Shown here in pieces: positions 1 to 11,167 of a stretch of 64,000 bases of DNA. The stretch's first letter is position 1. Every line of letters begins with the position of its first letter. The translations under genes and the position numbers were made by a program. The DNA is from Pinus tabuliformis. Taxonomy: Eukaryota; Streptophyta; Pinopsida; Pinales; Pinaceae. The notes below the pieces were generated by a model. That model saw only the letters and a list, made by a program, of their open reading frames with translations, searched no databases and had not been told where the DNA came from. The DNA is taken from positions 823,021,503-823,085,502 of the forward strand of contig CM062819.1 in assembly GCA_031772625.1 (NCBI GenBank), in the 5' to 3' direction.

Positions 1-786
1 ACCCAGTTGAGATTAAAGACAGGGACATTGTACTCTCAGTTGGAGGAATTTTCCTATAAAGGAAACTCATCCATGCAGAAGGAATTAACTCCTTTAGGAT
101 TGCGTAGTTATTTTAGAGGTCAGTGTTGTTTGTGAGGTGAGAATCACACAGGTTGCAGCTGGAGGACTCAGGAGAAACTGCGCAAGGAAATAGGAGGCTT
201 GGAGCGCTGAAGGAAGGCATATGTGTTGTTTATTTTGTCTATGAGCAGCAGTGAGGGATTGTACTGAGAGCTGGATAGCTTGTGAGCTAAAACTTTGTGT
301 AATCCTAAGATATTTCCACTTGTATGATAATACAGATAGCGGGGTTTTTAGCTGAGGCTTTCCCCAGAGTATTCTTTTATGTTTCATGTGTGATTGGATA
401 TTCTTCTCCGTTATATGTGTTCCGATTGATCTTGCTCAAATTGATTAAGCTTCCGCAAAGTTTGATAGTAGAAGTAGATCAAGTATTTTGCTTTAGTACA
501 TTGCATAATCAGTTTAATCTACAGTTTCTCTACAAGATGTGTAGAGAACAAAATTTCTACAATGCTATGGGAATTTTGCAAAGATATTAATTCCAACATT
601 GTACTTTAACTGCTTCAAATGAAACCCATACTGGCAGGTATGCCACCTGTAGTCTTGACTATCATATCAAACTTAATGACTTCCCATGCATCTGCTTCAT
701 GTATATTTTACCAAAGCTTTCCATTTTTATGGAATCAATGATAAGCAATAGTAATGGCACTGCTGTAACTTTATTGAGTAATTTTT
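1..786. other. Left flank, no recognisable gene
   Basis: I see no coding similarity, RNA gene or repeat structure in this stretch. The short open frames here have no recognisable motif. It is the DNA into which the outer gypsy element at 787-15585 inserted; the bases just before 787 (ATTTTT) resemble the ATTTT just after 15585. Confidence 0.5.
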
Positions 787-1713
787 TGATCCGTAAACTG
801 CGTGGATATTCCACTGGACAATTCGTCACAACTGATCTGCTAATAATATATCAAAATTATGAATTTCTACATTGTTACAATTTTATTAAAACTCCAGATC
901 TCTAAATTTCTCTGTAATTAGTGCATGCATGCGAATGGAAATTACGCAGAAAAGTAGATAATGGTAAAATAAACTCACACACACACATAAGACACAAGAT
1001 AGGCTCTAGGAAACCCTTTCGGGAGAAAACCCAACTGGAAGGTGAGATCGCTTCACTCTCTTTCTCTATTTGGAAAATAAGGTTGCAGGTACAAAGAAGT
1101 AATGCTTGTGGCCCGTGGGTTGCTACAGTGCACAAATCTTCTCTGCGTGCTCTACCTCCTATCTTTCCTAGCTATCTTTTCTCAATTATGGAACAAAATT
1201 CTCTTGAAAGAATATAATGCCTCTTCCTTCTGGTGGCCCGGTTATAACACAACCCGATAGACTACCAGTGGTTACTTTTGACTACATCAACTCTTATCTA
1301 GAGTTACAATATAGACTCTTCTAGAGTTTTTTATATTACAAACACATGGCTAGCTCATTTTCCATGAATAATAGGGGCTGACGCGACATCCTCCTGAACT
1401 ATAGGTGTGAAAACAAGAAGGTCAACTTCTGAGTGGTATAAATTTTGTATACAGACTCTGATTGACACACTTCTTGCATCGTTGGAAATATCTGTGTGTA
1501 GAATAACATGAAAAGGTGTTGCACTAAGGAAACACATTTTTAGCCCCAAAATATGTCTATTGATGCCTCAAAATGCTCCTGGAATGTTTTAGACTTTGTT
1601 TCGTCAAACTGGGCCCCATTGGTAAAAATGGTTCCGCGAGATGATTCCTCCACTTTTCCCACTTCGAATGCATCGAGATGGATGAAAACAATATAATGAT
1701 CCAATCTATATCA
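787..1713 (-). repeat. 3' LTR of outer gypsy element
   Basis: It begins TGATCCGTAAACTGCGTGG on the plus strand and ends in TATCA. It matches 14653-15585 over its length, sharing for example the GTGCATGCATGCGAATGGAAAT-type block near 920 and 14790, and the block reading GAACTATAGGTGTGAAAACAAG near 1395 and 15265. By eye the two copies differ much more than the LTRs of the inner element, indicating an older insertion. Confidence 0.85.
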
Positions 1714-1727
1714 CACCTCCCCATTTT
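1714..1727 (-). other. Polypurine tract of outer gypsy element
   Basis: Plus-strand CACCTCCCCATTTT reads AAAATGGGGAGGTG on the minus strand, directly beside the 3' LTR, where the plus-strand DNA primer of an LTR retrotransposon belongs. Confidence 0.65.
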
Positions 1728-1957
1728 GAGAGGCTTTTGGTCCTCAAAAGCTTCTACTGCATGAGGTGAGGAAATTTTTCCTCCACCTTCTCTCTAGTTT
1801 ACCATTTAGCTGTGCCTAGAAGTTGTCCTTTCAACCCAATATGGAAAAAGTCATGTTGCCCATGTCTTGTAGTTCTGGACCTCTTCTACAACACTGTGTC
1901 TTCTAGCAACTCTGCCTTAGAATTTGGTGCCAAATCGTCTACAGAAGGTATGACCTG

Positions 1958-3150
1958 TTACTCTTCCCGATCTAGCATGGAAGGCTCATAGAGTTCCAAA
2001 TTTTCCACATTCACAACCGAGTAAATGTGCATATATGGTGGTAAACTGAGTCGATAAGCATTATCACCCACCTTTTCCAGTATCTCAAAGAGACCATACC
2101 TCAAAGCCTTGATTTTCTTATCAGGCCCCTGTAGCCTCTCCTTGTTCAACTGTAGCCATACTCTGTCTCCCACCTTAAACAATTTCTTTGTTCTGTGCTG
2201 ATCATGCTTGGCCTTATACTTTTCCTGCAAATTCTGCAGTGTTTCTTGTACCTGTAGATGGATCTTTCTAATCTTCTCTATAATTTTTCCAGCCCAGAAA
2301 GAATCTCCCGTAATATCTTCCCTCGCTCCTCCTTGCCACCCATATGAAATATCCAAAGGTGAAGGTGGAAAATATCCAAAACAAGTTTCAAATGGGGACT
2401 TTCCTGTAGAAGTGTGGACTGCTCTGCTGTAAGAATGTTGTATATATACCATATTTTCATCCCAGGTCTTCAGTTGCTTTTGGTTGTATCCCATGAGAAG
2501 CTGCACCAAAGTCTCGTTGATTACTTTTGTCTACCCATCTGTTTGTGGATGGAATGCTGTAGATCTCTTCAACTTTGTGTCCATCTTCTCCCACAATGTA
2601 GTCCAGAATGCACTGCGGAATCTTGTATCCCTGTCTGAAATGATGCTCCTTGGTATCCCAAAGTGCAGCTTGACCTGTCCAAAGAACAAGTTTGTTGCTT
2701 CTTGCCCACTTATGGTATTTTCATAGGGCATCAAAACACACATCTCCCTGAACCTGTCAACTACCATGAAGATGTAGTCATGTCCCTTCCTGGTTGCCTG
2801 TAAACCTCCCATAAAGTCCATGGAAATGCTTTCCCAAGGATGAGTAGGTACATGTAAGGGATGATATAGACCCTGTTTCCTATTACTAGGTTTGTTGGTA
2901 CAACAAAGCATGCATCCTCTTATGAACCTAGCTACCTTCTCTTGCATCTTGGGCTAATACACATACCTTTGCAAGTTAGCCACGATCTTCCCTACACCAA
3001 AGTGCCCTGCAACCTAGGAGGTGTGAGTTTCTCTAATTAGTTGCAATTACTGATCTTTAGGAACACATAGCTTATCCAGCCTATAGAGTAACCCATCCTG
3101 GAGATGATAGACAACGGTGCTATCACCATCGTGCACATGCCTCTTGATTC
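1958..3150 (-). pseudogene. Integrase and C-terminal region of outer gypsy element (broken)
   Basis: Minus-strand translation gives, in order, the linker after RNase H (around 3050-3150), the HHCC zinc region (around 2940-3040, with stops), the catalytic core (about 2531-2947) and the C-terminal domain (1958-2509). In the core, SMDFMGGL and SDRDTRFRS carry the first two catalytic aspartates and the HPQTDG block follows. The C-terminal part contains KVGDRVWLQL, typical of Ty3/gypsy integrases. A stop or frame break at about 2510-2530 separates core and C-terminus. The 5' side is cut at 3151 by the inner gypsy insertion; the matching RNase H end resumes at 10114. Inactive. Confidence 0.85.
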
Positions 3151-3155
3151 TACAA
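3151..3155. repeat. Target-site duplication TACAA (left copy)
   Basis: TACAA directly precedes the left LTR of the inner gypsy element. An identical TACAA directly follows its right LTR at 10109-10113, giving a perfect 5-bp duplication. Confidence 0.9.
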
Positions 3156-3774
3156 TGATCCAGGTGGATATTGGTGGCCACCTGCCAAGTCCACTTAGAC
3201 CCCCACCATTGTTTCTGTCCGCTTTTCAGTTTCCTTAATTGTAGCACAATTTACTATTTTTAGCAGTTTTTCGGGTCCTGAACTTCCGGAGCCGTTTTGA
3301 GGCTCCAAACGACATTTTTTGGGAAAACTGGGAGCAACATGGGTCCATGGATGGATGTTGCTCTTCCCAAAGTTGTAGTTTTCGGATAGATCTTTCTAAC
3401 GAGATATTGTGCGCATCAAACAAAGATCGTATGCCAAAGTTACGACCCCGGGAAGTTGATGTACCAATTTACTCAAACAGGGCCCACAGTTTGGCGTTTC
3501 ATCTTCTAGGGTTAGGTTTTTAGATGTTTAGGGTTTTCCATTGTTTCTCAACAATAAATAGGCCTTCGAGCCTCATTGTAACACAATTTAGAGGCATGTC
3601 GCTGACACATCTTTTCTCAGAGATAAACTACCATCGCCCTAGCTGGTTTATTTCCATTGTTGTTTGTAAGCATATTTCAGTGTTTTACATTAATGAAATG
3701 AAGTTTTATTTCCGCTGCATCTCTGTGTTTATGGTTATCTGTAGTTTGTTGCGTTCCTGTATAAATCCAGATCA
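3156..3774 (+). repeat. 5' LTR of inner gypsy element
   Basis: It begins TGATCCAGGTGGATATTGGT and ends AATCCAGATCA. It matches 9488-10108 nearly base for base, including the shared CAATAAATAGGCCTTCGAGC block (about 3551 and 9885). That block sits in the likely R/U5 part, and the AATAAA in it may be the polyadenylation signal. Confidence 0.93.
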
Positions 3775-3775
3775 G

Positions 3776-3789
3776 TGGTATCAAAGGGT
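3776..3789 (+). other. Primer-binding site of inner gypsy (tRNA-iMet type)
   Basis: TGGTATCAAAGGGT follows the left LTR after a single G. It resembles the plant initiator-Met tRNA primer site TGGTATCAGAGC with one early mismatch. Confidence 0.8.
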
Positions 3790-3905
3790 TTGCTTTTTTC
3801 TCTGTTTTTCTTTGCATGTCCCCAACGAGGTCGGGATATAAGCAGTTAGGGCTTGAACTGGTCGAACCTTTGCAAGAACAGCATCACAAATTTCGATGGC
3901 TTCCC

Positions 3906-4843
3906 ATGGCAGATGAAAAGAAAGACGAGGGGGCAGGAGATCCTATCAAAATCTTGCTCGAAGAAGCCCTCGAGCGACAAAGGAACGCGATGATGGACAA
4001 CTTTGCCCAGATCCTTCAGCGGCTACCCAGGGGTGACACATTGGCTTGTACAATTTAATTTTGAAATCCCCATATTCGAGAGTCAGACAGATGCAGATGC
4101 CGTCGATAAATGGTTAAATCTGCTAGAGGGTTATTTTTCTGTTCATGATTTTTCCAGTCAGGAAAATATTATTTTCGCTCTTCTCAAAGCAGGCCCTCAC
4201 GTTGAGCACTGGGGGGAAACCTACTGCGAGCAAAACGATGAAAGTACAGGCTCACTATTTTCAGCTGCACCCACTTAGGATTCATTCCGGGATGCCATAA
4301 AGTAGCAGTACTACCCTGTCGGAAGCTATGAGGATCAATTCATAAAGTGGACCATGCTGCAAAAGGGAAGGGACCAAGACGTGCCGGAGTTTACTAATAT
4401 TTTCCATACCCTTCGCACAAAGTTGGGTATCAAGGATTCAGAGCAACATTTAGTACTCAAATACCGCCACTGCCTGCACAAGTACATCCAGGAAGAAATA
4501 AAATTCTTGAACATCCTCTCGCTCGGCACGACATACCGATATGCCGTGAAGGTCGAGTAAAAGTTTAAACAGAAGAAGCAAGACTTTGGATCTGCAAATC
4601 CGAAGCAAGGGAAAGGTGCCCCCAAACCGCAGAACAAAGGACAAAGCCAAGGCGGGGCGGCCCAAGACAACTCGCCAAAGACGCAAGCAAAGAACAACGC
4701 CGTGAAGCTGAAAAAGGACACGAGAAAGTGGTGTGAGTTCCATAAGAGCTCCACTCACAACACAAGTGAGTGTCGGGCCAAGCAGTCACTGGTGGCCGAG
4801 TTAAAGGTTTCAGAATCAGATGCATGTTCCGACTCTGAGTAAG
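3906..4843 (+). pseudogene. gag of inner gypsy element (broken)
   Basis: Starting at the ATG at 3906 (MADEKKDEG), the reading frames give a Ty3/gypsy gag. An acidic N-terminus is followed by a capsid-like segment with VDKWLNLLEGYF and a basic linker, and then by WCEFHKSSTHNTSEC near 4730-4780, a Cys/His knuckle variant of the type found in this gag family. A frame change near 4050 and in-frame stops at about 4276, 4303 and 4558 break it. It ends at the TAA near 4840, just ahead of the protease region. Confidence 0.8.
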
Positions 4844-4859
4844 AACCCGACAAGGGGAA

Positions 4860-5349
4860 TGATAAAGGGAAGTAGATTATTGATGCGGAGCCCAACTCCA
4901 CTGTTGCCACCACGAAGATCCAGAAGGAGGAACCCGAAGATCCAAAGGAGGAGGAGCATTTCTTCCACTCCCAGATGTGGGTAAAGGGCTTCAGGCTACA
5001 GTTCATTGTCGACAGCAGGAGCCAAAAGAACCTCATTTCGGCAGAGGTCGTGAAGCGGCTGGGCTTACCGACCACAACAAATCCACAACCGTACATCATC
5101 GGTTGGCTTCACCAAGGACGGGATCTTCGCGTGAGCCAATAGTGTCGCCTTCCTTACAACATCAAACCTTTCACGGATGAGGTATTGTGTGACATTGCTC
5201 CCCTTGAAGTTTATAATGTATTATTATTACAACCATACTTGTGGAAGCGACATACTGTGTATGAATCAAGGCCCCGTGTTGTTATTGTTACTTTGGGAAA
5301 TAAGTTGTACAAGATACTGGAGGTAGCACCGCCTACCGCCATCTCTTTG
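4860..5349 (+). pseudogene. Aspartic protease region of inner gypsy element (broken)
   Basis: The segment reads FIVDSRSQKNLISAEVVKRL near 5000-5060, where a retropepsin would have Asp-Ser-Gly. The Gly codon is replaced by Arg (AGG, 5017-5019), so the catalytic triplet is lost. The downstream segment around 5180-5340 (CDIAPLEVYNVLLLQPYLWK, then YESRPRVVIVTLG) is the conserved region after the protease. In-frame stops occur, for example near 5141. The frame is interrupted at 5349 by the solo LTR insertion and resumes at 6491. Confidence 0.8.
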
Positions 5350-6485
5350 TGTTACACAGTAATTTGTCACTGCCTTCACCCTAGTGCTTCTACTGTGTCA
5401 TGTGTCTAGTAAAACATGCTCATATTGAACAAATGCTCTCTTATGTTGCCAATTGACCCACTTTTCCTAAGTTTTCTGCGTCATTGTGAGAAGTCACTAA
5501 ATATACGCGACGGACAGCGGTCATAAACAGTCTAGTCGTGCCTCCATCGCAGGAGTACATCTGATTCCTGCGACGGTTGGATTTCATGCTCCGGCGCGAG
5601 GCTATTTGCTATCTTTAGTGATGGTTTGACTGAATACATTGCCTACTAGCAATGTCAGTGCTAAAGCTTAGTTATGAACTAGCGACGATCCAGATTGGGC
5701 GAATTTGTTCCAACAGTCGGCCTTCTGGATGTCTCTAGACCTGGTTGTTGGGTTAGTTTGGGTCGCCCTCCTCCCTCTGGCATGGTAGTTCCGTCTTTTG
5801 TGCTGCTTGCCTTGAGGATAAGCTCCCTCTCCTTCATTTCATGGAGACTCCTTCTCCTATAAAATCACTGACCATTGCTATCATTACTAGTTCTTTTGGT
5901 TGTACAGTGCTGCTGCTTTTGAGTTGATAGATAGTTGGTGTGAGTGTGACAAGTGTGGGACTGCTTTGTAGTTTGCAAGAAGGTGTGGAGTGCCCTTAAC
6001 CTTGTGTAAAGCTTGTGAATGAGAGAGAGGGATATATTGTTATTTGGGAGACCCATCTTTGAGAGTGAATGCTTGAAGAAACACACTGGTTGGACTCTCT
6101 GAGAAGGCTTGCGACATTAAGACTTGGTTGTAAGCTTTACTCTTGATTCATTATTAATACAATCAATGATGATTTCCTATGTCTTGTATGTAATTTACTT
6201 GATAGCTCATGACTTCTTGACTTTATGAGTAAATAGATCATTGTTGTTTCTCGGTTATGTGCTCTGTTGTTTTTTTGTGGTGTTTCAGGTTGATTGCTGA
6301 TTAAGGAGAAGGAAATGGAAGCTGGAGCAGCGCGACGGAACTTCATCAACCACCGGTTTGAGGTAGGCCTCCAACGATGACTATTTAAGGGAGTTAATTG
6401 TTTTTTTGTCCTTGCTGTGACTAGACCCACTCTAGGGCTAGAGGGGTTGCCTCTGTTCGCAGAGGGAACACTTTCCTGCATCACA
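5350..6485 (+). mobile_element. Solo LTR inserted in the inner gypsy element
   Basis: This 1,136-bp block begins TGTTACACAG and ends GCATCACA, so it has TG...CA ends. It is bounded by CTTTG at 5345-5349 and CTTTG at 6486-6490, a perfect 5-bp target duplication. Removing the block and one CTTTG brings the protease-side and RT-side reading frames into register, so the boundaries are well supported. A TATA-like CTATAAAATC at 5858 and ATTAATACAATCAATG near 6155 fit promoter and 3'-end signals of an LTR in plus orientation. There is no coding sequence and no partner LTR, so it is best read as a solo LTR left by recombination. I do not recognise its family. Confidence 0.8.
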
Positions 6486-6490
6486 CTTTG

Positions 6491-7560
6491 GTTACTGCAA
6501 AACAATGCAGTAAGCTCATTTCCAAAACCGTGAAATTTGTTTTCCTGATGATACACTCTCAAGGAAAGAAGAAGACGGTGGCCACGACCTCCAGATAGGG
6601 CCTCTCCGCACGACAGCTACAGATGGACAAGGTCGTGGAGGAGTATGACGACATCTTCACCTCCCTCGCAGGGGTTCCTCTGCACTTTCAGGTCAAACAC
6701 TCCATTGATCTGACCCCAGGTGCGCCGCTGCCCAATGAACCAACCTATCGGTGCTCCGTTCTGGAGAACGATGAAATCAAGAGGTAGATTCAGGAGCTGC
6801 TGCAGAAAGGTCACATCCGTCCGAGTTCATCGCCTTGTGGGAGCCTGATTGTGTTGGTATAGAAGAAAGATGGGACTTGGAGACTTTGTATTGACTATCA
6901 GGCGCTGAACAAGATCACTCTCTGTAATAGGTACTCGATCCCATAGATCGATGACCTCTTGGACCAACTGAAGGGGGCTAAATATTTCAACAAGATCGAT
7001 TTGAAGACATGATATCACCAGGTACCAATTGAACCCTCCGATGTGTGGAAGACTGCCTTCAAAGCCGAGGGGCTTTTCGAATGGTTGTGTATGCCTTTCA
7101 GATTGATGAATGCTCCTGCAACCTTCATGAGGCTAATGGATGACATCTTGCGGCCATTCACTAACTCATTTGTAGTGGTATACTTGGATGACATCCTGAT
7201 CTTCAGCCAGAGTTGGGAAGAGCACCTCCACCACATCTGACAGGTTCTCCAAACACTGCGGCAACACAAGTTATGTGCTAATTTGGAGAAATGCACTTTT
7301 GGCATGACCCAGGTTCAATATCTAGGATACATTATTGATGAACAGGGGGTGCATGTGGATCCAGCGAAGATCCAAGTCATTCGGGATTGGCCATCTCCGA
7401 CCACTCTGACAGAGCTCCGCATCTTTCTAGGTCTTGCCAACTTCTACCGCAGGTTCGTGTTGGGATTTTTTCATATCACTTGGCCCTTGAGTCAAGTCAC
7501 CAAGGGAGGAGTGAAAGCAAAATTCTTTTGGTCTGAATCTCAATAAAAGACATTCACAGA
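6491..7560 (+). pseudogene. Reverse transcriptase of inner gypsy element (broken)
   Basis: After the solo LTR the frame resumes with VTAKQCSKLI. It then gives the RT palm and fingers: DLTPGAPLPNEPTYR, KKDGTWRLCIDYQALNKITL, the [16 protein letters not shown] block, and the catalytic YLDDILIFS at about 7181-7207. TAG or TGA codons interrupt at about 6785, 6859, 6944, 7008 and 7238, and one at about 7544 ends the open segment. Catalytic aspartates are still encoded, but the protein cannot be made. The connection domain (VQYLGYIIDEQGV) follows at 7315-7350. Confidence 0.88.
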
Positions 7561-7978
7561 GTTGAAAGATTTCCTCTGCACGACACCAGTGCTTGCATTA
7601 CCAGACTTGTAACAACCATTTGAGGTCGAGACAGATGCCTTTGACTATGCTATTGGGGTAGTCCTTACTCAACACGGGCATCTAGTGGCATATGACAGTG
7701 AGACACTTTCAGACACAGTCTGGAAGTATCCCACTTATGACAAAGAGATGTATTCCATTGTGCAGGCCTACCGACAATGGAAGCATTACATTTTGGGGAA
7801 GGAAACGATCATCCACACAGACCACCAACCCCTGCAGTTCATATAGACCCAAGGAAAATTGTAGAATGATCGCCATCAGAAGTGGTCCACATACCTGCAA
7901 CAATTCCATTTGAATATAAAGTATAAGAAGGGCAGCACCAATAATGTTGCAGATTGCCTCAGTCGACCACCGATCATG
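7560..7978 (+). pseudogene. RNase H of inner gypsy element (broken)
   Basis: The stretch continues from RT with FEVETDAFDYAIGVVLTQ near 7620-7675, the first acidic motif of Ty3/gypsy RNase H. It runs on through YPTYDKEMYSIVQAYRQWKH and HTDHQPLQF to KYKKGSTNNVADCLSRPP at 7920-7970, the usual end of the domain. Stops at about 7608, 7844 and 7862 break it. Confidence 0.82.
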
Positions 7979-9325
7979 GCGTTAACCACCGTGCTCAACT
8001 CTTGTGGGCACGAGACTTTTGATTGGCCACTTCTCTACAAAAGTGACCCGGAATTTTGCCACACATACCAAACACTCTTGGAGTGTCAGCATGTTTTAGA
8101 TTTTCACCTCCAGTATGCTATGTTATGCCACCTGGGTCACCTTTGTGTTCCTTCAAGCGAGTGTGCCAAGATGATTTGGGAAGCACACTACAGCTGGGTT
8201 GCTAGGCATTTCGGGGTCAAGAAAATGGTGGCAGTACTACAAAAGTATTTCTATTGGCCGAATCTTCGACAGGATGTCGGGAAGTACATCAGATAATGCA
8301 CTGCCTGCGCCATTGCCAAACTGACCATCAAGAAGCAAGGGCTCTATACCCCGTTGCCTACCCCTAGTCGACCTTGGGAATTCATCTCCATGGATTACAT
8401 GTCAGGTCTTCCTTCCACTAAGCATGGAAACGACTGTGTTTTTTGTGGTTGTCGACAGGTTCTCGAAGATGGCCATTATGGCGGCCTGCAAGAAGAATAT
8501 CACCGTAGAAGCCACTGCTAAAATCTTCTTTGAATGAGTGTGGGTACACTTTGGTATCCCACAATCTATCATCTCAGATCGGGACAGCAGGTTCCTCAGT
8601 ACATTTTGGTCCAGTCTCTGGTCGATGTTGGACACCAAACTCACTAAGTCCACAACCTTCCATCCTCAAACTGATGGCCAGATAGAGGTTGTCAACAGGA
8701 TGATTGTACACATTCCGCGCATGTACACCTCAAAACATCCATGCACATGGGACGAGAGCCTCTCTAATATTCAGCACAGCTACAACTGGGCTCTCCACAG
8801 CTCCACTGGCCACAACCCTTTTCAGGTGGGCTTGGGATTCCAGCCACTATGTCCCATTGATGTGGCCATGCCAATTGTAGCTACTCACGCAGATTCGACT
8901 CATGTCCAGTCCGAAACAGATAAGGAAAACAACTTCATTGAGCATATCCAACTTATTCGCCAGTAGGTCCATGACATTCTGGAGAAATCAAATGCTAAGT
9001 ACAAGCAGCGACATGATCAACATCGGGTGCCACACAAGTTTCAGGTGGGCGATAAAGTCTGGTTGCATTTGCAAAAGGAACCCCTTACCGGAGCCTATCA
9101 AAAACTCAGACCACTCCGATATGGTCCATACACCATTACCAAGGCTGTGGAAGACAATGCATTTGAGCTCAATATTCCCCCATTCCTTGGCCTACATCCA
9201 GTGTTCAATGTGGACCGCCTTCGGCCATACTTTCCACCATTACTAGACACATTCAACATTTCAGAACAACTCACACCCACAGAGTTAAATCCAAATTGCA
9301 TGGAACAAGCTGCAACTGATTGAAT
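7979..9325 (+). pseudogene. Integrase of inner gypsy element (broken)
   Basis: The linker contains LLYKSDPEFCHTYQTLL. The zinc region follows with WVARHFGVKKMVAVLQKYFY, but the HHCC motif is interrupted by a TAA near 8294. The core has SMDYMSGLP (first Asp, about 8390), SDRDSRFLST (second Asp, about 8577) and HPQTDGQIEVVNR (Glu, about 8686). A frame break lies near 8420-8440 and a stop near 8525. The C-terminal domain has KFQVGDKVWLHL (9036-9071) and FNVDRLRPYFP before the TGA near 9321. Order and spacing are as in Ty3/gypsy integrases. Confidence 0.85.
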
Positions 9326-9469
9326 CATGGACACATAGATCAAGCACACTCGCCAACAGAATATCCAACTGTATTGAGTTGTCAAAGCAGGGCAACTCTT
9401 TCACCAGGGACCAAGTTCAGCAGAAGTTTCCTCATCTCATGGAGGAACTCAACGCAATGGGGACTATTG
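9326..9469 (+). pseudogene. C-terminal tail of inner gypsy polyprotein
   Basis: In-frame remnants downstream of the integrase read IKHTRQQNIQLYRVVKAGQ and then, after frame changes, a block ending near the purine tract. This resembles the extended tail of plant chromovirus-like elements, where a chromodomain would sit, but I cannot confirm chromodomain residues. Confidence 0.45.
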
Positions 9470-9487
9470 CTTCCTAGGGGGGAGGAA
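9470..9487 (+). other. Polypurine tract of inner gypsy element
   Basis: CTTCCTAGGGGGGAGGAA lies immediately before the right LTR at 9488. The GGGGGGAGGAA core is the expected plus-strand primer for LTR retrotransposon replication. Confidence 0.85.
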
Positions 9488-10108
9488 TGATCCAGGTGGA
9501 TATTGGTATCCCCCTGCCAAGTCCACTTGGACCCCCACCATTGTTTCTATCCGCTTTTCAGTTTCCTTAATTGTAGCACAATTTACTATTTTTAGCAGTT
9601 TTTTGGGTCCTGAACTTCCGGAGCCGTTTTGAGGCCTTAAACGATGTTTTTTGGGAAAACTAGGAGCAACATGGGTTCATGGAATGATGTTTCTCTTCCC
9701 AAAGTTGTAGTTCTCGGATAGATCTTTCTAACGAGATATTGTGCGTGTCAAATGAAGATTGTATGCCAAAGTTACGACCCCGGGAAGTTGATGTACCAAT
9801 TTACCCAAACGGGGCCCACAGTTTGGCATTTCATCTTCTAGGGTTAGGTTTTTGGATGTTTAGGGTTTTCCATTGTTTCTCAACAATAAATAGGCCTTCG
9901 AGCCTCATTGTAACATAGTTTAGAGGCATGTAGCCGACACATCTCTTCTCAGAGATAAGATATCATTGCCCTAGCTGGTTTATTTCCGTTGTTGTTTGTA
10001 AGCATATTTCAATATTTTACGTTAATGAAATGAAGTATTATTTCTGCTGCATCTCTGTGTTTATGGTTATCTCTGTAGTTTGTTGCGTTCCTGTTTAAAT
10101 CCAGATCA
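9488..10108 (+). repeat. 3' LTR of inner gypsy element
   Basis: Direct repeat of 3156-3774, beginning TGATCCAGGTGG and ending AATCCAGATCA, followed by the right TACAA target copy at 10109-10113. Confidence 0.93.
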
Positions 10109-10113
10109 TACAA

Positions 10114-11157
10114 CTACTGATACACCTCCTTGAAGTCCTCATTCTCTGAATAGGCATCATGGATGAATGGATCCATCTGCATAAGAATTCCATAGTTGTG
10201 ATCTTTGATGTGGGTGGCCTTGAAAGCATGTTGACCAACTTTTTTGTGCTACCCTTCTTATACTTGATCACCAAATGAAACTGTTGTAAAAACCTCATCC
10301 ACTTGTAATCCCTGATTTGTTGTAGCTTACTCTGGGCCTACAAGTACTGTAACAACTGGTGATATGTTTCGATTACTGTCTCCTTTCACATCAAATAATG
10401 CTTCCACTTCTTCACAACTTGCACCATGGCATAAAGCTCTTTATCGTAAGTAGGGTAGTTAAGAACTGTCCCATGAAATACTTCAGAATGGTAGCATACA
10501 TGCCTTCTTTCCTACATCAAGACAACTCCCATAACGTACCCACTCACATCTGTCTCCACTTCAAAGGGGCGTTGTAAGTTTAGTAATGTTAGAATTGGTG
10601 TTTGGATGATCTTCTTCTTTAGCTCCTCGAAAGCCTTCTGCTGACCTTTCCGCCATTATAAACTCTTGCCACTTGCTGTTATGATATGGAGTGGTGCTTT
10701 TACCACTGAAAATGACGCTATGAATTTCCTCAGGTACTGTGCTGCCCCTATGAAACGCCTGACCTCAAAAACATTAGTAGGAACTAACCATTTCATGATG
10801 GCCTCCATCTTGGATGGATCTATCTCCAGTTATCCTCCACCGGTCACATACCCCAGATACACCAAAGGCTGCTGCGCAAACTCACACTTGATATTTTCTA
10901 GCATTTGGTGCTTCTTCAATGCTTCTAGCACCTGCGTCAAATGTGAAATATGCTCCTCCCAGGTAGCACTATATACCAATATATCTTCCAAATAAACAAT
11001 AAAAATTAATCTATAAAAGGGCGCATTACATCATTCATTATTATCATAAATGTAGTTGGTGCATTACATAGGCTAGATGGCATGACTCACCACTCATACA
11101 AACCTTGTCTGGTTTTGAAGGCAGTCTTCCAAGTGTCTTCTTCTTTGACTCGAACTT
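10114..11157 (-). pseudogene. RNase H and C-terminal RT of outer gypsy element (broken)
   Basis: The minus strand contains HLVIKYKKGSTKKLVNMLSR (about 10200-10290), the end of a gypsy RNase H, where the usual Ala-Asp is replaced. Upstream (rising coordinates) lie RNase H and RT connection segments. Near 11060-11150 are the RT residues that follow the FKSGYYQ motif (WKTAFKTRQG). It is the direct continuation of the integrase cut at 3150 and of the RT half at 12684. Stops are frequent. Confidence 0.75.
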
Positions 11158-11167
11158 GGTAATATCC
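11158..11167. repeat. Target duplication GGTAATATCC (left copy)
   Basis: The 10-bp sequence GGTAATATCC occurs here and again at 12674-12683, bracketing the insertion at 11168-12673. Confidence 0.85.

Larger units (their letters stand above)
3156..10108 (+). mobile_element. Inner Ty3/gypsy retrotransposon (full length, plus strand)
   Basis: This complete element is nested in the outer gypsy element. It has LTRs at 3156-3774 and 9488-10108 that start TGATCCAGG and end ATCA, a primer site after the left LTR, a purine tract before the right LTR and a perfect TACAA target duplication. The order gag, protease, RT, RNase H, integrase and C-terminal tail is Ty3/gypsy; the tail is of the kind seen in chromovirus-like elements, though I could not confirm a chromodomain. 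A solo LTR at 5350-6485 interrupts it between protease and RT. Many TAG, TAA and TGA codons and at least one frameshift disable all ORFs, although the LTRs look only a few percent diverged. Confidence 0.93.

Noticed and set aside
5748-6287. Alternative smaller solo LTR with GGTTG repeats at both ends
   Set aside because: It would start TT instead of TG, and the outer block 5350-6485 has proper TG...CA ends, a CTTTG duplication and restores the interrupted reading frame.
5351-6495. GTTAC as the target duplication of the insertion in the inner gypsy element
   Set aside because: It gives an insert without TG...CA ends; CTTTG one step outward gives correct ends and frame.
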